Shown one piece after another: positions 40,517 through 52,033 of a stretch of 64,000 nt of DNA. How positions within the stretch are numbered: the stretch's first letter is position 1; each line of letters begins with the position of its first letter. Source of the DNA: Melanopsichium pennsylvanicum (lineage: Eukaryota > Basidiomycota > Ustilaginomycetes > Ustilaginales); contig OAPG01000004.1 of the NCBI GenBank assembly GCA_900208305.1, positions 186,001 to 250,000 on the forward strand, read 5' to 3'. A program made the translations under genes and the position numbers. The notes below the pieces were generated by a model. The model was not told where the DNA came from. It worked only from the letters and a program-made list of their open reading frames with translations, and ran no database searches.

Positions 40517-43500
40517 ATGCCTGCACGACGCTCTCTTGGCGCAGTCGCCGGCCCATCGGCCCCAGCGGCCCCGCCTGTAGTCGAACTTCACCCAACCACG
40601 AGGCGTCTTCGCAAAATGTGGAAGTTTGCCGCCGTCTGCCAGTTCCTCTTCGTTTTTGATGAAGCTTTCGGCATGAGCGGCTTCGAAACCGAGACTCTCG
40701 AAACCGACTTTGAGAACAACGAGACTAATGTAATTCCCGATCTCGTCAAGCGTCTTCTCTACACCCTGACGCTCAACCGAACCATCGACCTGGTCAACTG
40801 GCAACACCATCTCAGGACTCAGTATGATTTTCGTGATGAGCACTCCCACTGTCGCTTCGGTACCCCCGAAGCACCGATAGAGTGGGCACAGCTTTCACTC
40901 GAAGACAAGATCGCAACCCTGCACGACTTATGCGAATGGCAGCTCATGGATTCCGAGAGATTCCGAAAGCTCGTCAAGTCAGAGGAAGACATTACTACTT
41001 GGCGAGTGTCACCGATCGGGTGGGATGCTCATGACAATGCATACTGGCTCTTTGATGATAACAGAATTTGGATTCAACGTCCACAGCCCGCACCCAAGCC
41101 ACCGACAAAGCCCCGTGCCCCACCAAAGAAAGGTTCAAAGCGTGCAAGGATGGAAGCCGCCGCTGTGAGACGTGCTGCCTCTGCGGCTACAAAGCCATCG
41201 ACCGCTGCAAAGCCAGCTGGCGCCAAGCGGAGCCGTTCATCAGATGTGACGCCAAGTCCAACACCTTCCAAGCGAACACGGTCCTCGCTCGTAGACTCAG
41301 CCGCGTCTACGCCATCTCGGCCACCACACCGAAGGGGAATGCGAACCTCGGCTCGTTTTGCGCCACAGGAAGAGCAGGAGACGATCAGCACTCCTACCAA
41401 CGGCCTAGCATCGCAAACAGACGCTGCTGGCCACTTGTCCGACTCGGAACTGAGCGAGCCTCCCGAGATTCTGGATGAGAAAGTCGATGCGAAGCGAAAC
41501 AAGCCTGATGACGACGATAACAAGATGGAGAACGCAGACGCAGAAGAAAACGACGAAGCCGATGCAGAGGCGGAGGAACGACAGCACAAGCAAGAAGACG
41601 GCAACGAGAGTATAGAGGAAGACGAATGGATCGAGTTTGAGGCCATTGTCGTGACACGGCAAGAATGGCTTGACTTTGCCAAGCGCTTCTCCAAGTCCAA
41701 AGACCCCAACGAGAAGAACCTGCATCATTTCATCAATAACGAGATTCTCGACCAAGTTCTCGCTGCCATGGAAGAGAGTGAACGCCAGCGCGCTTTGGAA
41801 CAGGCCCTTGCCAACCGCAAGCGCTCCAGCCGTATCGCCATGAAGGAGTCAGAGCGAGAGGAACGCGAACGCGATCGCGAGGCACGCGCCAGGATGGAAG
41901 ACAAGATGGCAGCCATCCGAAAGGAGGACGAGCAGAAGCGTCAAAGAGAAGAAGAGGAGCACGAGGCACAGCGCTCCCGAGCCGACCGACTTCGCGAGCG
42001 AGAAGAGCGTCTGCGTGCTAGAGAGATAGAGATCGAGACAAAAGCGTTGCGCGAGGAGGAAGAGCGCGAGAGGCGAGAAAGGGAGCGAGAGGAGCGCAAA
42101 CGCAGGCGAGAAGAGATCATTGCCAATGGAGGCGTACCACCGCCTTCGAAAGAATCGACACCCATGCCCGAGGATGCCTACGCAAACGGTCCAGTCGGTG
42201 CTATAGAGGAGGAGGAAGAGGAGTGGGAGCTCAATTGCGAAGTGTGCGGAAAGAATGCCATCAGCCCGCCCGACGAGGACAAGGAGATTGTTTGCTGCGA
42301 ACATTGTGGCGTCTGGCAACACATTAAGTGCTGGGATAGCTTTGACAGGCAAGTCGTCGGCTTGAAAAAGAAGCGAGACTGGGATACGGTCGACTTCCTC
42401 TGCTCTAAATGTCGGCCACCAGCCGCCGATGCGCCGGTGCCATATCCGGGCATCCTGTCCCGTAGCAACAAGTCCAGTCCGCGAGGCAAAAAACGATCGA
42501 GCAACGGTTCGGAGAGTCCTGCGTGCAAGGGGGATGCAGCCGCATCTGCAGCCAAAAGCATGGAATCACCACGTCAGAGGATCAAGCTCGTATCTGAGTC
42601 TAAGAACGGCGAAGTCGCTCGGGCTTGGGAAGCAGCGACGCAATGCACAACCACTGACAGCAGCAACAATGGCCTCGCGAAGCCGCCGACCGTTCCTTCA
42701 CAAAAATTGCGGCCTCCTACGGCTGGTGCACAGCCTGCAGAGACCGGCCTCTTGACGTCGTCAAGTGCGGCGACTAAGCTGTTTTCTACAGCATCGCAGG
42801 TGGATCAACTTCCCCCACCTACAAGCCACGCCGTGCCAACTGCGACAGCAGAGACAAAGCCCAATCTCGGTCGCCCACTACTGCCTCCTGCCACAATGGG
42901 CGGCAACGCTATTGGTGACCCCAGCAAGCCTGACTTAGCGACTACCAATCAGACGACGAAGGGAAACAGCGCCAATGGCTCAACCCAGAGCGGGTCCGGC
43001 TTGGGTATGGGACGACCCTCACAGACGATGCAGTTCTCGGTCATGGGTTCGCCTCGATCGTCTTCATCTGGTGGTGCTTCCAGCCCCAATGCGTCTGGAC
43101 ACGGCAACGGAGCCGGAGCAACGTCCCCACGTTCGCCATCGTACGGCGTCACGTTCGGAGGCCCCGCATTTCGCCGACCGTCGCAAGCATCGGGCTCGTT
43201 TCCCATGCGTCATACGCCGGCCAAGTCGCCATTATCCAGGCCTTACGAGTCGCTTCCTCAAAAAAGCGACCCCATCAACGGCTTCAGCCTTGGGCCTCCC
43301 AGAGCTACAAGCCCATCCGCGAGTCGAGGTATCGAAGGGCTTGTTAGCCTCGGCGCAGCGGCCAACTCGTTGCATCCTTCGTCTGCTGCTACCATTCCTG
43401 CAGCCATCGCTGGGCCCACGCAGGCACATGCAGTAGGTCACGTTGTGGGCGGTGCGTTTGCGCCAGCCTGCTCTGACGCTGCCGTTGCAGGATCCGTTGT

Positions 43501-43570
43501 CGCTCCATCATCGCCTGGGGCAGCGCCTGCGCCCGTGACAGTGACACAAGCGTCGCCCACACGACCGTAG
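40517..43570 (+). CDS. DDT/WHIM and PHD-finger chromatin protein; in-frame TAG before further open codons
   Basis: The frame runs 1017 codons from an ATG in good context (CCACCATGCC). Residues about 38-95 are DDT-like (WKFAAVCQFLFVFDEAFGMS, then a helix VIPDLVKRLLYTLTL). A WHIM-like part follows (LEDKIATLHDLCEWQL, then GWDAHDNAYWLFDDNRIW). An acidic patch lies near 320-370, a long charged helix of Arg/Glu repeats at about 445-540, and a C4HC3 PHD finger at about 575-635 (CEVCGKNA, CCEHCGVWQHIKC, FLCSKC). Such proteins read histone tails in remodelling complexes of the ISWI type; the exact complex is not clear. The frame ends in TAG at 43568, but the same frame stays open to 43849 with coding-like sequence; see the separate entry. 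Confidence 0.85.
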   Translation: MPARRSLGAVAGPSAPAAPPVVELHPTTRRLRKMWKFAAVCQFLFVFDEAFGMSGFETETLETDFENNETNVIPDLVKRLLYTLTLNRTIDLVNWQHHLRTQYDFRDEHSHCRFGTPEAPIEWAQLSLEDKIATLHDLCEWQLMDSERFRKLVKSEEDITTWRVSPIGWDAHDNAYWLFDDNRIWIQRPQPAPKPPTKPRAPPKKGSKRARMEAAAVRRAASAATKPSTAAKPAGAKRSRSSDVTPSPTPSKRTRSSLVDSAASTPSRPPHRRGMRTSARFAPQEEQETISTPTNGLASQTDAAGHLSDSELSEPPEILDEKVDAKRNKPDDDDNKMENADAEENDEADAEAEERQHKQEDGNESIEEDEWIEFEAIVVTRQEWLDFAKRFSKSKDPNEKNLHHFINNEILDQVLAAMEESERQRALEQALANRKRSSRIAMKESEREERERDREARARMEDKMAAIRKEDEQKRQREEEEHEAQRSRADRLREREERLRAREIEIETKALREEEERERREREREERKRRREEIIANGGVPPPSKESTPMPEDAYANGPVGAIEEEEEEWELNCEVCGKNAISPPDEDKEIVCCEHCGVWQHIKCWDSFDRQVVGLKKKRDWDTVDFLCSKCRPPAADAPVPYPGILSRSNKSSPRGKKRSSNGSESPACKGDAAASAAKSMESPRQRIKLVSESKNGEVARAWEAATQCTTTDSSNNGLAKPPTVPSQKLRPPTAGAQPAETGLLTSSSAATKLFSTASQVDQLPPPTSHAVPTATAETKPNLGRPLLPPATMGGNAIGDPSKPDLATTNQTTKGNSANGSTQSGSGLGMGRPSQTMQFSVMGSPRSSSSGGASSPNASGHGNGAGATSPRSPSYGVTFGGPAFRRPSQASGSFPMRHTPAKSPLSRPYESLPQKSDPINGFSLGPPRATSPSASRGIEGLVSLGAAANSLHPSSAATIPAAIAGPTQAHAVGHVVGGAFAPACSDAAVAGSVVAPSSPGAAPAPVTVTQASPTRP

Positions 43571-43849
43571 CTCTCCTCGACTGGATCAGACGGCTCCAAC
43601 GGACGGAGAAACGAAGTGCGTGCAGCTGTTTCTGCTGCTGTTGGCAACGGCGCATCGAGCAGCACTGGAAGTGGAGCAGGTGATGCAAAGAAGCCGCCTT
43701 CCGCAGCTGCCAATGCGTTCCAGCTTCTAGAGTTTGGCCTGAGCGCTTCGCCTCCAGCTGCAGAAACGCCAGGCAAAAAGGTTCGGGCAAGCTCGGCTGC
43801 TGAAGTCAAAGTCGTTGAGCTTCCGCCCACGCATATTCAGAGTCCATGA
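43571..43849 (+). other. in-frame continuation of the PHD gene after TAG (92 codons)
   Basis: Directly after the TAG the same frame continues to a second stop at 43847-43849. The extension is Ala/Ser/Pro-rich like the preceding 300 residues and includes NAFQLLEFGLSASPP and KVRASSAAEVKVVELPP. Three readings are possible: a recent nonsense mutation, stop-codon readthrough, or an intron that removes the stop. For the last, a GTGCGT donor at 43452 and a GATCAG acceptor ending at 43589 would excise 138 bases, keep the frame and remove the TAG. Confidence 0.6.
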
Positions 43850-46800
43850 TCCGCCAACGTGCCCGGGAATCTGGCCATGTGCCAGCAAATCTTGCTTATA
43901 GACGTATCGCCGTGCTTACCTATTAAATTTTCTGTTGGACTACCAGTGCATTTGCAGCTCAGAGCATCGAAGCCTATTGCTGTCAGAACTGCATGTGGTA
44001 GCAAATTGTCGGTGCTGCTCAATCCTTTGTCTGCAAATTCTCGAAACGGCGATTCCGTGAAATTGTTGCTCGTAAAGCTGACGTGATACTTAGTATGCAA
44101 AGTAAGGTTCCGCCGACCATGAATTCGCGTACGGAAAACCGGCTGTTGGCATAGTTCGACCTCGAATGATAGTCTTAAAGCTCTCACTCCGTCGTCAACG
44201 GAAGTATAATTGGGTGATCTTACCGCGAGAGCGACGTCGACTCCTCCTTTTCTTGCTTGAATGCTTTCGGTGAACTTGCTCGTTTCCCACGCCGGTTGCT
44301 AGATCGCGAGACATTGCCGGTGTTCGCAGCGGTGTGCACTTTTGAAGCAATGAAAATCTTGAAACCATCTTTTATTGGGGAACGAAAGTCTCAGCGAATT
44401 GGTAGAACCAGCATGTCCTACCTTCGATATTTCCAAGCTTAGCATGTGTAGGAGTTCAAAGAGATTTGCTGAGCTGAGATGAGATACTGGCGTCTCGAGT
44501 TCGCCCTGCTGCGTCGCCACGGCATGATTTTACGCCACTGCAGCACTGAGAGCTTGATGCAGAGAAACAGCTTGTCCTTAGAGCAATTAGGATCGGTCAG
44601 ATAAGCCTTACTTGTTGCCGGCTTTCCAGTCGACCGCCGCATTAGAAATGCAAGAGAACAAGAACAAGAAGAGTATGAGCAAGAGTAAGCCACGTGTGAA
44701 ATTGCTGCAGCGAAGGCGCTCTCGTTGATGGCAACAAGTTTGTGGCAACACGGCACAAAGCCGAAGTGCTGCACTCGCTATCACTACAAAGAGTTTGACG
44801 TGACAAGCTCACTCTATGGCATATGCGTCAAATACGGGGTCTCTGGAACTGCTCCACCCTCGTTCAAGCCAGCAAAACAAGGCTTAGATGACATGGGTGA
44901 ACAGAGACAAAAGCTTCAGGGGCACTAAACAAGGTTTTTTTGGCTTTTATCACTTACAGTACCTTAAGCGGCCCAGCACAACAAACATTTTACCTCTCGC
45001 TGTTCTAGCCAAGGCAGCAAGCTCTGACGGTGAGAGAGAAGGAAGTGGAGAGCTGACCTAGAGCCAAAATCGATGAATGTGATCGTGTTCGGCTAGCACA
45101 AGATTTCGTTCACATGGGTGGCCTGTGGACCTCATGGACGATGAAAAAGAGCAAGGCAACGCCAGTGGTGGTTGATATTGCTCGGAGAAAGGCCTGAGTC
45201 CTGGCCGATTACCTCCACTTTTCCCTGGCTAATATGAGCTCGGTATGCGACGGCAGATCTATGGGACAGCCTGACATGATCTCTGGCTCTCTTCGCAGCT
45301 AATGGACCAGGTCGCCCGAGAGCATGGTCGGACCCAACTCGAATTCGAAGGATCCTGGCCCTTGCTTCTCACCGCACAAGGAGATAACTCATCTGATTAG
45401 TTAGTGCCTGTCACTTGGCCTGTACTCCCGAGGTTTGGACTGAATGTAGCGCAGTAAAGGGTGAGACGGAAAGGGGCGGATCGAGAGTCGAAAGTCTGTT
45501 CCGTATACCTTCAAAGCCTCGGTCACAGGCGATGCCTTAGAAGGGACACTGTTCCACCGCCTTTCCGTCCGCAAGCTCACAGCTGTGGCCGTGATTTGGT
45601 AAGCCTTCCGTGGTTCATACATCTCTTCTTCAATCCGAGTTGCAAGACTCTAGCTGAGCATTTGATGATTCACAATCACACAGTCACCTTGCGCCTTTCA
45701 GCGGCTGATGCACACGCGAAATTTACTTACTGTACAGTATCGGCGAGCAAAGGAGAACGGACACTGGCGACACCGCTACAAAACAGTAAAGTAGCGAAGG
45801 GATTGCTTAGTCGCTGTCGCCGCCGGCTAAGTTTCCAGAGTTGTTCTCGATCGTCTCGCCTTTTACCACAGCCAGGAAAGAAAAGCAATTTCTGAAGCTT
45901 GTTCCCGCATACCGAGCTTGCCATTCACTGAGCGTGGTTGTGCGGCAGAAAATTTAAATCGTGTGGTTCGCCACTTTTTGATAAGGTTGCAAGTGAAATG
46001 GTGTGACCGACGGCTACTCACTCAAATGTCACCTGAGACGACGTGTGAAGCCAGAAGGAAAATATATTTCATAGTAATGTAAATTTACTGTACAACGTGC
46101 TAGGAAGTTTAGCGATACAAATGTCAAGGAGCTGCGGACCACGCGCGGCCCGTCTGCGAGTCCCAGTAAGTGTGAAAATGAATATTGCACTGCTCCTTAT
46201 GAAGCTAAATCGATTGCCACGTCCAGCTTACTTGCTTCCAGCCTGCTTGCGTCGATATGAAGAAAATGTGAGCCCTCGATTTTTCTTGCATCTTGCCAGA
46301 GTGATAATTCCAGCATAATCTTAGCCTCTTTACTGCTGCAAATCTCGTGGAAAGGGAAAGTGACCATGCAGCACAAGATTTGCCCGGCAAAAGGACGACG
46401 AATCTCCACTTGCAACCGTGATCAGATGAAACAGAAAAGGGATAACGATGTTTGCCGACGGAAAGCGGGAGCTTCGCTTCCCACCTTGCAAACCACCAAA
46501 CTCTGTAGCTGCAATAGATTTGGAAGCGAGTCAAGTCTGCCAACACTGACGCTATTTAACGGCGCAGACTGTGAACGGTACAGGGTACAATAAGTTTATC
46601 GAACAGTATGAACACAGGTCTTGTCTGCAAAACTACACCGAGCAGCACATTTTCTGACTGAATTCACCTCGCTGCAGAGATGGCAAGATTGCACGATCCT
46701 CGAGATCTTCCAAAAGCGGCGCAAACCGAGCTCGGAGAACGTCACACAGGCTGGAACTCGTCCGATCGGCCGTGTCAAGCTCGTTAGCGGTATTTTGACT

Positions 46801-48296
46801 TGACTCTATAAGGAAGGCATAAAGTAAGTACACCGCTAAGTTAGAACTTATCACTTACGTGCCAAAATGTGATTTGGAAAACGTGCCCGTGATGTTATGG
46901 AGCAAAAAAAGGTCTAATTTACACTCTGCACGTCTTTCGGTGTGCATCACTCATGTAGTTTCATCGCCGAGACTGAGCAGACCAAGTGGCATTTCATCCC
47001 CCGTAATTCGAGGAGGAGAAAGGTGTCACATGCCAAGAGGACCAAGGAGAGAGCTGAGTCTAACGTGAGTTAGTCGAACCGAGAGCCTTGGCTTGAAAGA
47101 TTTCGAGGGACGGAAGCGGTCGGATCGTGGGAGGTGATAGATTGGAGTGATAGATTGGAATGAAAGAGGGTTCAAAGTCACAACTGTACTGCCACCGCCA
47201 CAAATCCCTGTGACTTGACTCGGCTCGGCACGCAGTACAGCACAAATCAAGCCCAAACACATTTGAGTTGCTTGTCATACTGAGTGTGAGCCAAACACAT
47301 TGACTACCTCCAAGGCTTCATACCTTCACGCCAGGTCGACGAATTAAGTTAAAGGAAATTACCAACTCAACCATGTCTTTCTCAGTGTAGGGCTGAGATT
47401 CCATGCGTGGAGTGCATCGGGGCGCAGAATCAAAGACATGTCGCCGTAAGTGGTCAGTGCGGGAGTGAGGCAACGGTGTCAACCGATCTGCCCACAGTTT
47501 TTTCGCCCAGAGCTGGGGAGAAGGTCCAGGCCAGCCTTGTTACACTGCTTGTCTTCCCGTTCTTGTGTAGCGACGCGTGATGAGAAGATTGCGTCGACGG
47601 ATTTCTTCGTGAGCCCCACCATTCAATGTACCGCCATTTGAAGTCGAACTTGTAACTCAGCACTCTGCGATATGGAACCAAGACTACAAAGTACCGCACG
47701 TTGCTATCCGGCAACTACAATACAGTCAGCAGCAGTTCGGAGATCTTCTCGATGCGCGTAGACCTGATTGCTCTTCTTGTGGTTCCGAGGTAGCCGCACA
47801 GTCTTGACTATCATGTTCGGCGTTTATTTCTTTTTCTTGGTATACTGCCGATAAGTGCTCGGGTTTTCGTAGTCGAAACAAGCCGCGCTGGCTGGCTGGT
47901 TTTTTTTTTTTTTTTTTTTGAGTTCGTTGTCCTGACGCCCGTTTACTGTACTGTAAGTTTTCTGTACTTGCAGTAACCTACTAACTAAGAGCCTGGTGTG
48001 ACTCTAGAAAGGCAAGCTTGAGCCAATTTTTCTGGCTCACCTTGATTTTCGTGTGTTATCGAGCCCGTGTTTTTCTTTTGATTTATTTTGTTTTGTTTTG
48101 TCTTTTTTTTTCTTTAAATCTTGTTCCCCTTTTTTTTTCTGTCCGCTGCACGAGTATTCTAGCATGCGTACGTCAAACACACTTCCGAGACATCACACTC
48201 GATTAAAAGGGAACACAGCAAAAAGAAGGGTCCTCACTGAATCTGTCCGCTGCAGCTTCGGAAGCTAAGGAAGGTGCATGGACGCGATTCGGCACA
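43850..48296. other. long gene-free region
   Basis: I find no supportable gene here. Frames are short and overlap. The TACTGTA/TACAGTA word is concentrated here (44955, 45728, 45733, 46086, 47944, 47949), and a 20-base T run lies at 47900-47919. CpG content is normal, unlike the eroded repeats elsewhere in the window. Confidence 0.45.
47900..47919. repeat. poly-T run (20 T)
   Basis: A second uninterrupted run of 20 T bases in non-coding DNA, about 750 bases upstream of the gene at 48656. Confidence 0.85.
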
Positions 48297-48305
48297 CATA
48301 TATAC
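48297..48305 (+). promoter_or_regulatory. TATA-like element upstream of the 346-codon gene
   Basis: CATATATAC lies about 350 bases before the ATG at 48656 and is followed by a long C/T/A-rich leader with few G, so transcription probably starts near 48330 and the leader is long. Confidence 0.4.
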
Positions 48306-48655
48306 TTGGCCCTCCTTCACATTTCACCTTTATGCGGACAGCTCACTCCATCGATCTTCTTCAACGTCACCACTCACTACTCGCACCGATCACATATCAT
48401 CTCTTCACACTCTCATTTCTTCACAGCGCCACCGCAACTCGCAAGTCTACGATCGGGACCCTGCAACATCAAATTTCAAACGTCCGAGTAACCATAGCGA
48501 CACTGTTCCGAAACACACCACTTTCTGCCAACCCCTTACTTTGTTGTTGCTTGTCTGAGTCCATCAGCCCATAGCGAGGATAACCGGATCCACTCCACGT
48601 CTTCGGATCATCTGAACGCTCTTCATAACTTCCTCGTCATCTTCACTGGCTGACA

Positions 48656-49696
48656 ATGTTCGCTACCACTGACGACCTCAAGCTATCTCCTAAAATCAAC
48701 GAGCAGCCACAATCCTTTCAAGACCACTCAAAGTCCCGACTCTCGTCCGCAGGCCATCAGATTCACTCGTCGGATACACCCATATGCGATTCAGCAGACG
48801 AGATTTCGGTCATGGAGGACCAACAGACCGCCATCCCCATCCGAGCTGATCTGGACCGTCGACACTCTAATCGTCATTCGGATCTGGACATTGGCAGTGT
48901 TCACTGTTGCAAGCCAAGGTTGTCACCGCTATGCGAGAGGCGCGAACGGGATGACTACGACTTCCTCACAGATTGCATGGTCAGCAGTGATGACGCATGC
49001 AGCGGCAACAGCGTTCGCGATCAGTGGGCCAGAGGGCGTGAACGCCGCACCAAACCACTTCTACGCTCAAGGCATACCGTCCCTCCCCATCGACCTCAGC
49101 GATATGAATACGATGTAGACAGCATGGAGCTGTTCACTCCACAACTTGGCGATCAGACTGATCGCGCTGACAGCCTCAATGGACGCAGACCCCTCGAGGA
49201 CCTCGACGCCACGCCGAAGCGCCGCAACCACTATCGTACCAAGGGGTCCAACCACAAGCAATCTCACAGCAGGCGTCAAGCCCCTCTCTCTATCCCGTCA
49301 GGACTCGAGCACGAGGCGATGGTCTTTGACAATTTCGAAGACATCAGCTCCATCTCTTCGGCGTCGGAGCAAGAGCAAGAGACCGTTGATCCCTTTGACG
49401 CCCACCTTCACTTTGTGCGGCCCGCCATGCCCATCTGTGCCAACCCAGGCGCCTTTGTCGCGCTTGAACCCATCATGTTTTCCGGCGGATGCGCTAATGA
49501 TGTCTCGCAGGAAGGCGCCGTTGGGGAACGAGTCAGTGCTCAGCAAAAGCGTAACCGCCTTGGACATCACCGTACAGTCAGCGAGCTGTTCTCTTGCTCG
49601 ACCACATGCCCCGAATCTGCAGAGGTGCGTGCCATGCGTCGCCGTGCCACAGTTGGCTCCGAGGCTGCATATCGTCTGCCATCCTTCTCCCGATGA
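48656..49696 (+). CDS. hydrophilic protein of unknown function with basophilic kinase sites
   Basis: The protein has 346 residues. It is rich in Ser, Asp, Arg and His with no signal peptide, membrane segment or recognisable enzymatic domain. Its middle has an RYEYDVDSMELFTPQLGD segment and the C-terminal third a hydrophobic stretch HLHFVRPAMPICANPGAF. Near the end are GHHRTVSELFS and MRRRATVGSEA; both fit basophilic kinase consensus sites of the PKA type, suggesting regulation by phosphorylation (inference). The TATA-like element and long pyrimidine-rich leader upstream argue that this is a real transcription unit. I do not recognise a family; it is convergent with the SOM1-like gene. Confidence 0.65.
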   Translation: MFATTDDLKLSPKINEQPQSFQDHSKSRLSSAGHQIHSSDTPICDSADEISVMEDQQTAIPIRADLDRRHSNRHSDLDIGSVHCCKPRLSPLCERRERDDYDFLTDCMVSSDDACSGNSVRDQWARGRERRTKPLLRSRHTVPPHRPQRYEYDVDSMELFTPQLGDQTDRADSLNGRRPLEDLDATPKRRNHYRTKGSNHKQSHSRRQAPLSIPSGLEHEAMVFDNFEDISSISSASEQEQETVDPFDAHLHFVRPAMPICANPGAFVALEPIMFSGGCANDVSQEGAVGERVSAQQKRNRLGHHRTVSELFSCSTTCPESAEVRAMRRRATVGSEAAYRLPSFSR

Positions 49697-50048
49697 GCCA
49701 ATTCATCAGCTTGGAGCTTCCAGCCGTTAGACCCACGTTTTCTCTCAAGAGTCTCTGCGCCATCACATCGCAGAACTTCATCAGTCCCCTTGTTGAATTA
49801 GGTCACCACTCAGATAAGGCATGTTTGTTCATGTGTAAAATCGCTCATTCAATCGAAGAGAATGCGATATCCATTAACTTTGGTGTTTGAATTGCTGTGT
49901 ATGTGCGCCGGAAATATCATAGATCCGGCGACCTCAGCTCGTGCCAATGTGAAGAAGGCGGCATTGCTTCTCTATTAGTACGCAGCCGACAAGAAGGGAA
50001 ATTGGGGTCAGCGAAGCTCCGACTAAGCACACGTGCTGGGGAGCTGGA
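49697..50048. other. convergent 3' region
   Basis: Between the 3' ends of the 346-codon gene (+) and the SOM1-like gene (-); no gene seen. Confidence 0.5.
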
Positions 50049-51014
50049 CTATGTGATGATGAAGATGTGGGTTCTAATGGCATACGAGAGGTGTGGAGGA
50101 AGATGCGGTTTGCCGCTTTCGTCAAACTCGACAATGTGTGACACTTCGACCGCTGGTCTACCTTTGCAGCTGTTGTTAGACCAGGGAAGGGGGAGGGTGG
50201 GGAGAAATGGGAGATGTTAGGACTTGCTCTTCATACGGGCGAATCAGTGTTGTTCGATGAGACGTGCTACGAGCGAGACGCAGAAGACTTACATGCGGAA
50301 GATCCGATCGATGGGCTGACAAACGACGCGATTCTTGTGAAGGTCGCAATGGTATTGTGTCAGTTCGGCCAGTCGGCAGTTGTCCGAAGCTTTCTCAGGT
50401 CGCTCTTCGCACTGAATCGAATTGCCAAATCTTGTCGGAAGAAATTGAGTCAAGTTATCTAATAAAGCGCTCAATAGGGAAGTTGACGCTTGAGTCTGCA
50501 ACTGCACTTCACCTCGGCCAGCTCCGGCACCGACCTGTGGTACGCTCGCTGCTTCCAAAGTGGGAAGAGGAATGGCTCCGCTATCCTCGGCTCTCCCCAT
50601 ATCTTCCATCGCATATGATTTTCCGGCATTATAGCCATGATAGGTGCCCATGAGATAGGTACATGCTCCGACAGACGTTGCTAACGCGATTAGGGTGCGG
50701 TTCGACCATTTTTGTTCCGGCCTATTCGGCTTTGCTCCGCCGGTATTGCCTCGTCCTCTTTTCAGCTCTTCCAATCGTTGCGCTTGGAGCTTGGCGAGTC
50801 GAGATCTAGCATCTTCCTTTGTGTCGGTGTTGCTGGACCTGGCAGCAGCCACGCGCGCCGCATGTGGGTCCCGTGTTTTTGGTGAAGATGATGCCGGTTG
50901 AGATGCGTTGTGAGCGACCTTGGTTGAGGAGAGATGGCGGGTGGCGATTAGGTGTGACGGAACCACTGATCGTGCGGCTAGCGCTGTTTGTATGGTCGCA
51001 GCGAAGCTAGTCAT
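50049..51014 (-). CDS. SOM1: SOM1-like mitochondrial inner membrane peptidase subunit, spliced and N-terminally extended
   Basis: I propose complement(join(50049..50169, 50293..51014)), 280 residues. The unspliced frame ends at FRM because the GTAAGT donor begins there; a 123-base intron ending in TCTAACAACAG restores IFRICKGRPAVEVSH. The C-terminal domain has the Som1 pattern C-x9-C-x8-C-x9-C (Cys213, 223, 232, 242) with a QPIDRIFR box; the fourth Cys exists only after splicing. Som1 assists the Imp1/Imp2 peptidase, which cleaves sorting signals in the intermembrane space. Unlike yeast Som1, which is under 80 residues, this protein has an N-terminal presequence-like region (MTSFAATIQTALAARSVVPS), a basic helix and one membrane segment near 106-124. 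An upstream ATG at 51074 would add 20 residues; I prefer 51014 because it starts the presequence. Confidence 0.72.
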
Positions 51015-52033
51015 ACTGTCTTGCCGATCAGCTTCAGACGATTGCGATGATGAAGATTCATTGGCAAAGATCATGTGCTACAGATCTATGATTCTCGTAA
51101 CGGGCAGCTTGTGGAGGATCGCCAATTCCGTGTCCCGAGCCAAGAAAAAAGGCACATGAAATGGTGCCACAAGTATTCTGTCACAAATTATTGCCTGGCC
51201 ATTATTGTTAATTCAGACTTCGGTTTGCACTGAGCAGGCTCGTACAAGCTCTGAAGACCATGTTTGCTAGCAGACTAGGTGATATCGCATACTGTAGGTC
51301 ATCTGGCAAAGCTTCTCACACCCATCTCAATCATGGTCAACTTTCTTGATTTTAAATGAAGTCGAAGCACGCTTTCGATCCGCTCTTGATGATGGAACAT
51401 CTTGTGCAAGTTGTTTGGCAAAACAATGTGCATCACTTGGTGGAACCATGACAAGCTTAGCCCTGTGAGACGTCAAGTGTGAGTACCACTGGAGCGTTGG
51501 CGATCATGTGGTTTGAGTCGGTGATACTCGCTTCACTTTCAAGCCACAAAGTCGTAATCAGGAAGATTTGCAAGTAAACGATCACTGTATCTGTAGTTCC
51601 GGGGACACTAGGCGACTAGACGTCACTCGACAGCCGAGCCAAACCTCGCGCATCGCCGCTTGACGAGCGGACCCTGAATTCGAAGAATAAAGTTGCACAA
51701 TGCGAGAGAAAGCGAAACGTGCGAAGAAAGGGTGGGCAAGAGAGTGTTCCGTTAGCGTAGGCGAGCGACATCGGAAAACATGGGCAACGAAAGAGTTAAA
51801 GACTTCTTACTCGTGCTCTAGCAGAGCGTGACAACTGGTCCGGATGTGCTGTACCCTTACGCCGACTTGTCTTATCATTCCGATCAACGTCTTCCGGTCT
51901 GACGGTCTAGGCATAAGCATTCAAAGCTCGGAACCCTTCAAACTTTATACAGATCTTCGCTCCCTTCACCAACTTCCTGACCGAGACGAGCCCATCCCTC
52001 CCCCTCCACCGCCCCACATAAAACGAATTCAAG
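51015..52033. other. divergent promoter region, SOM1-like and amylase genes
   Basis: Shared upstream region of the two genes. TTTATAC at about 51944-51950, roughly 85 bases before the amylase ATG, is a TATA candidate, followed by a C-rich leader. No gene is seen. Confidence 0.45.
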
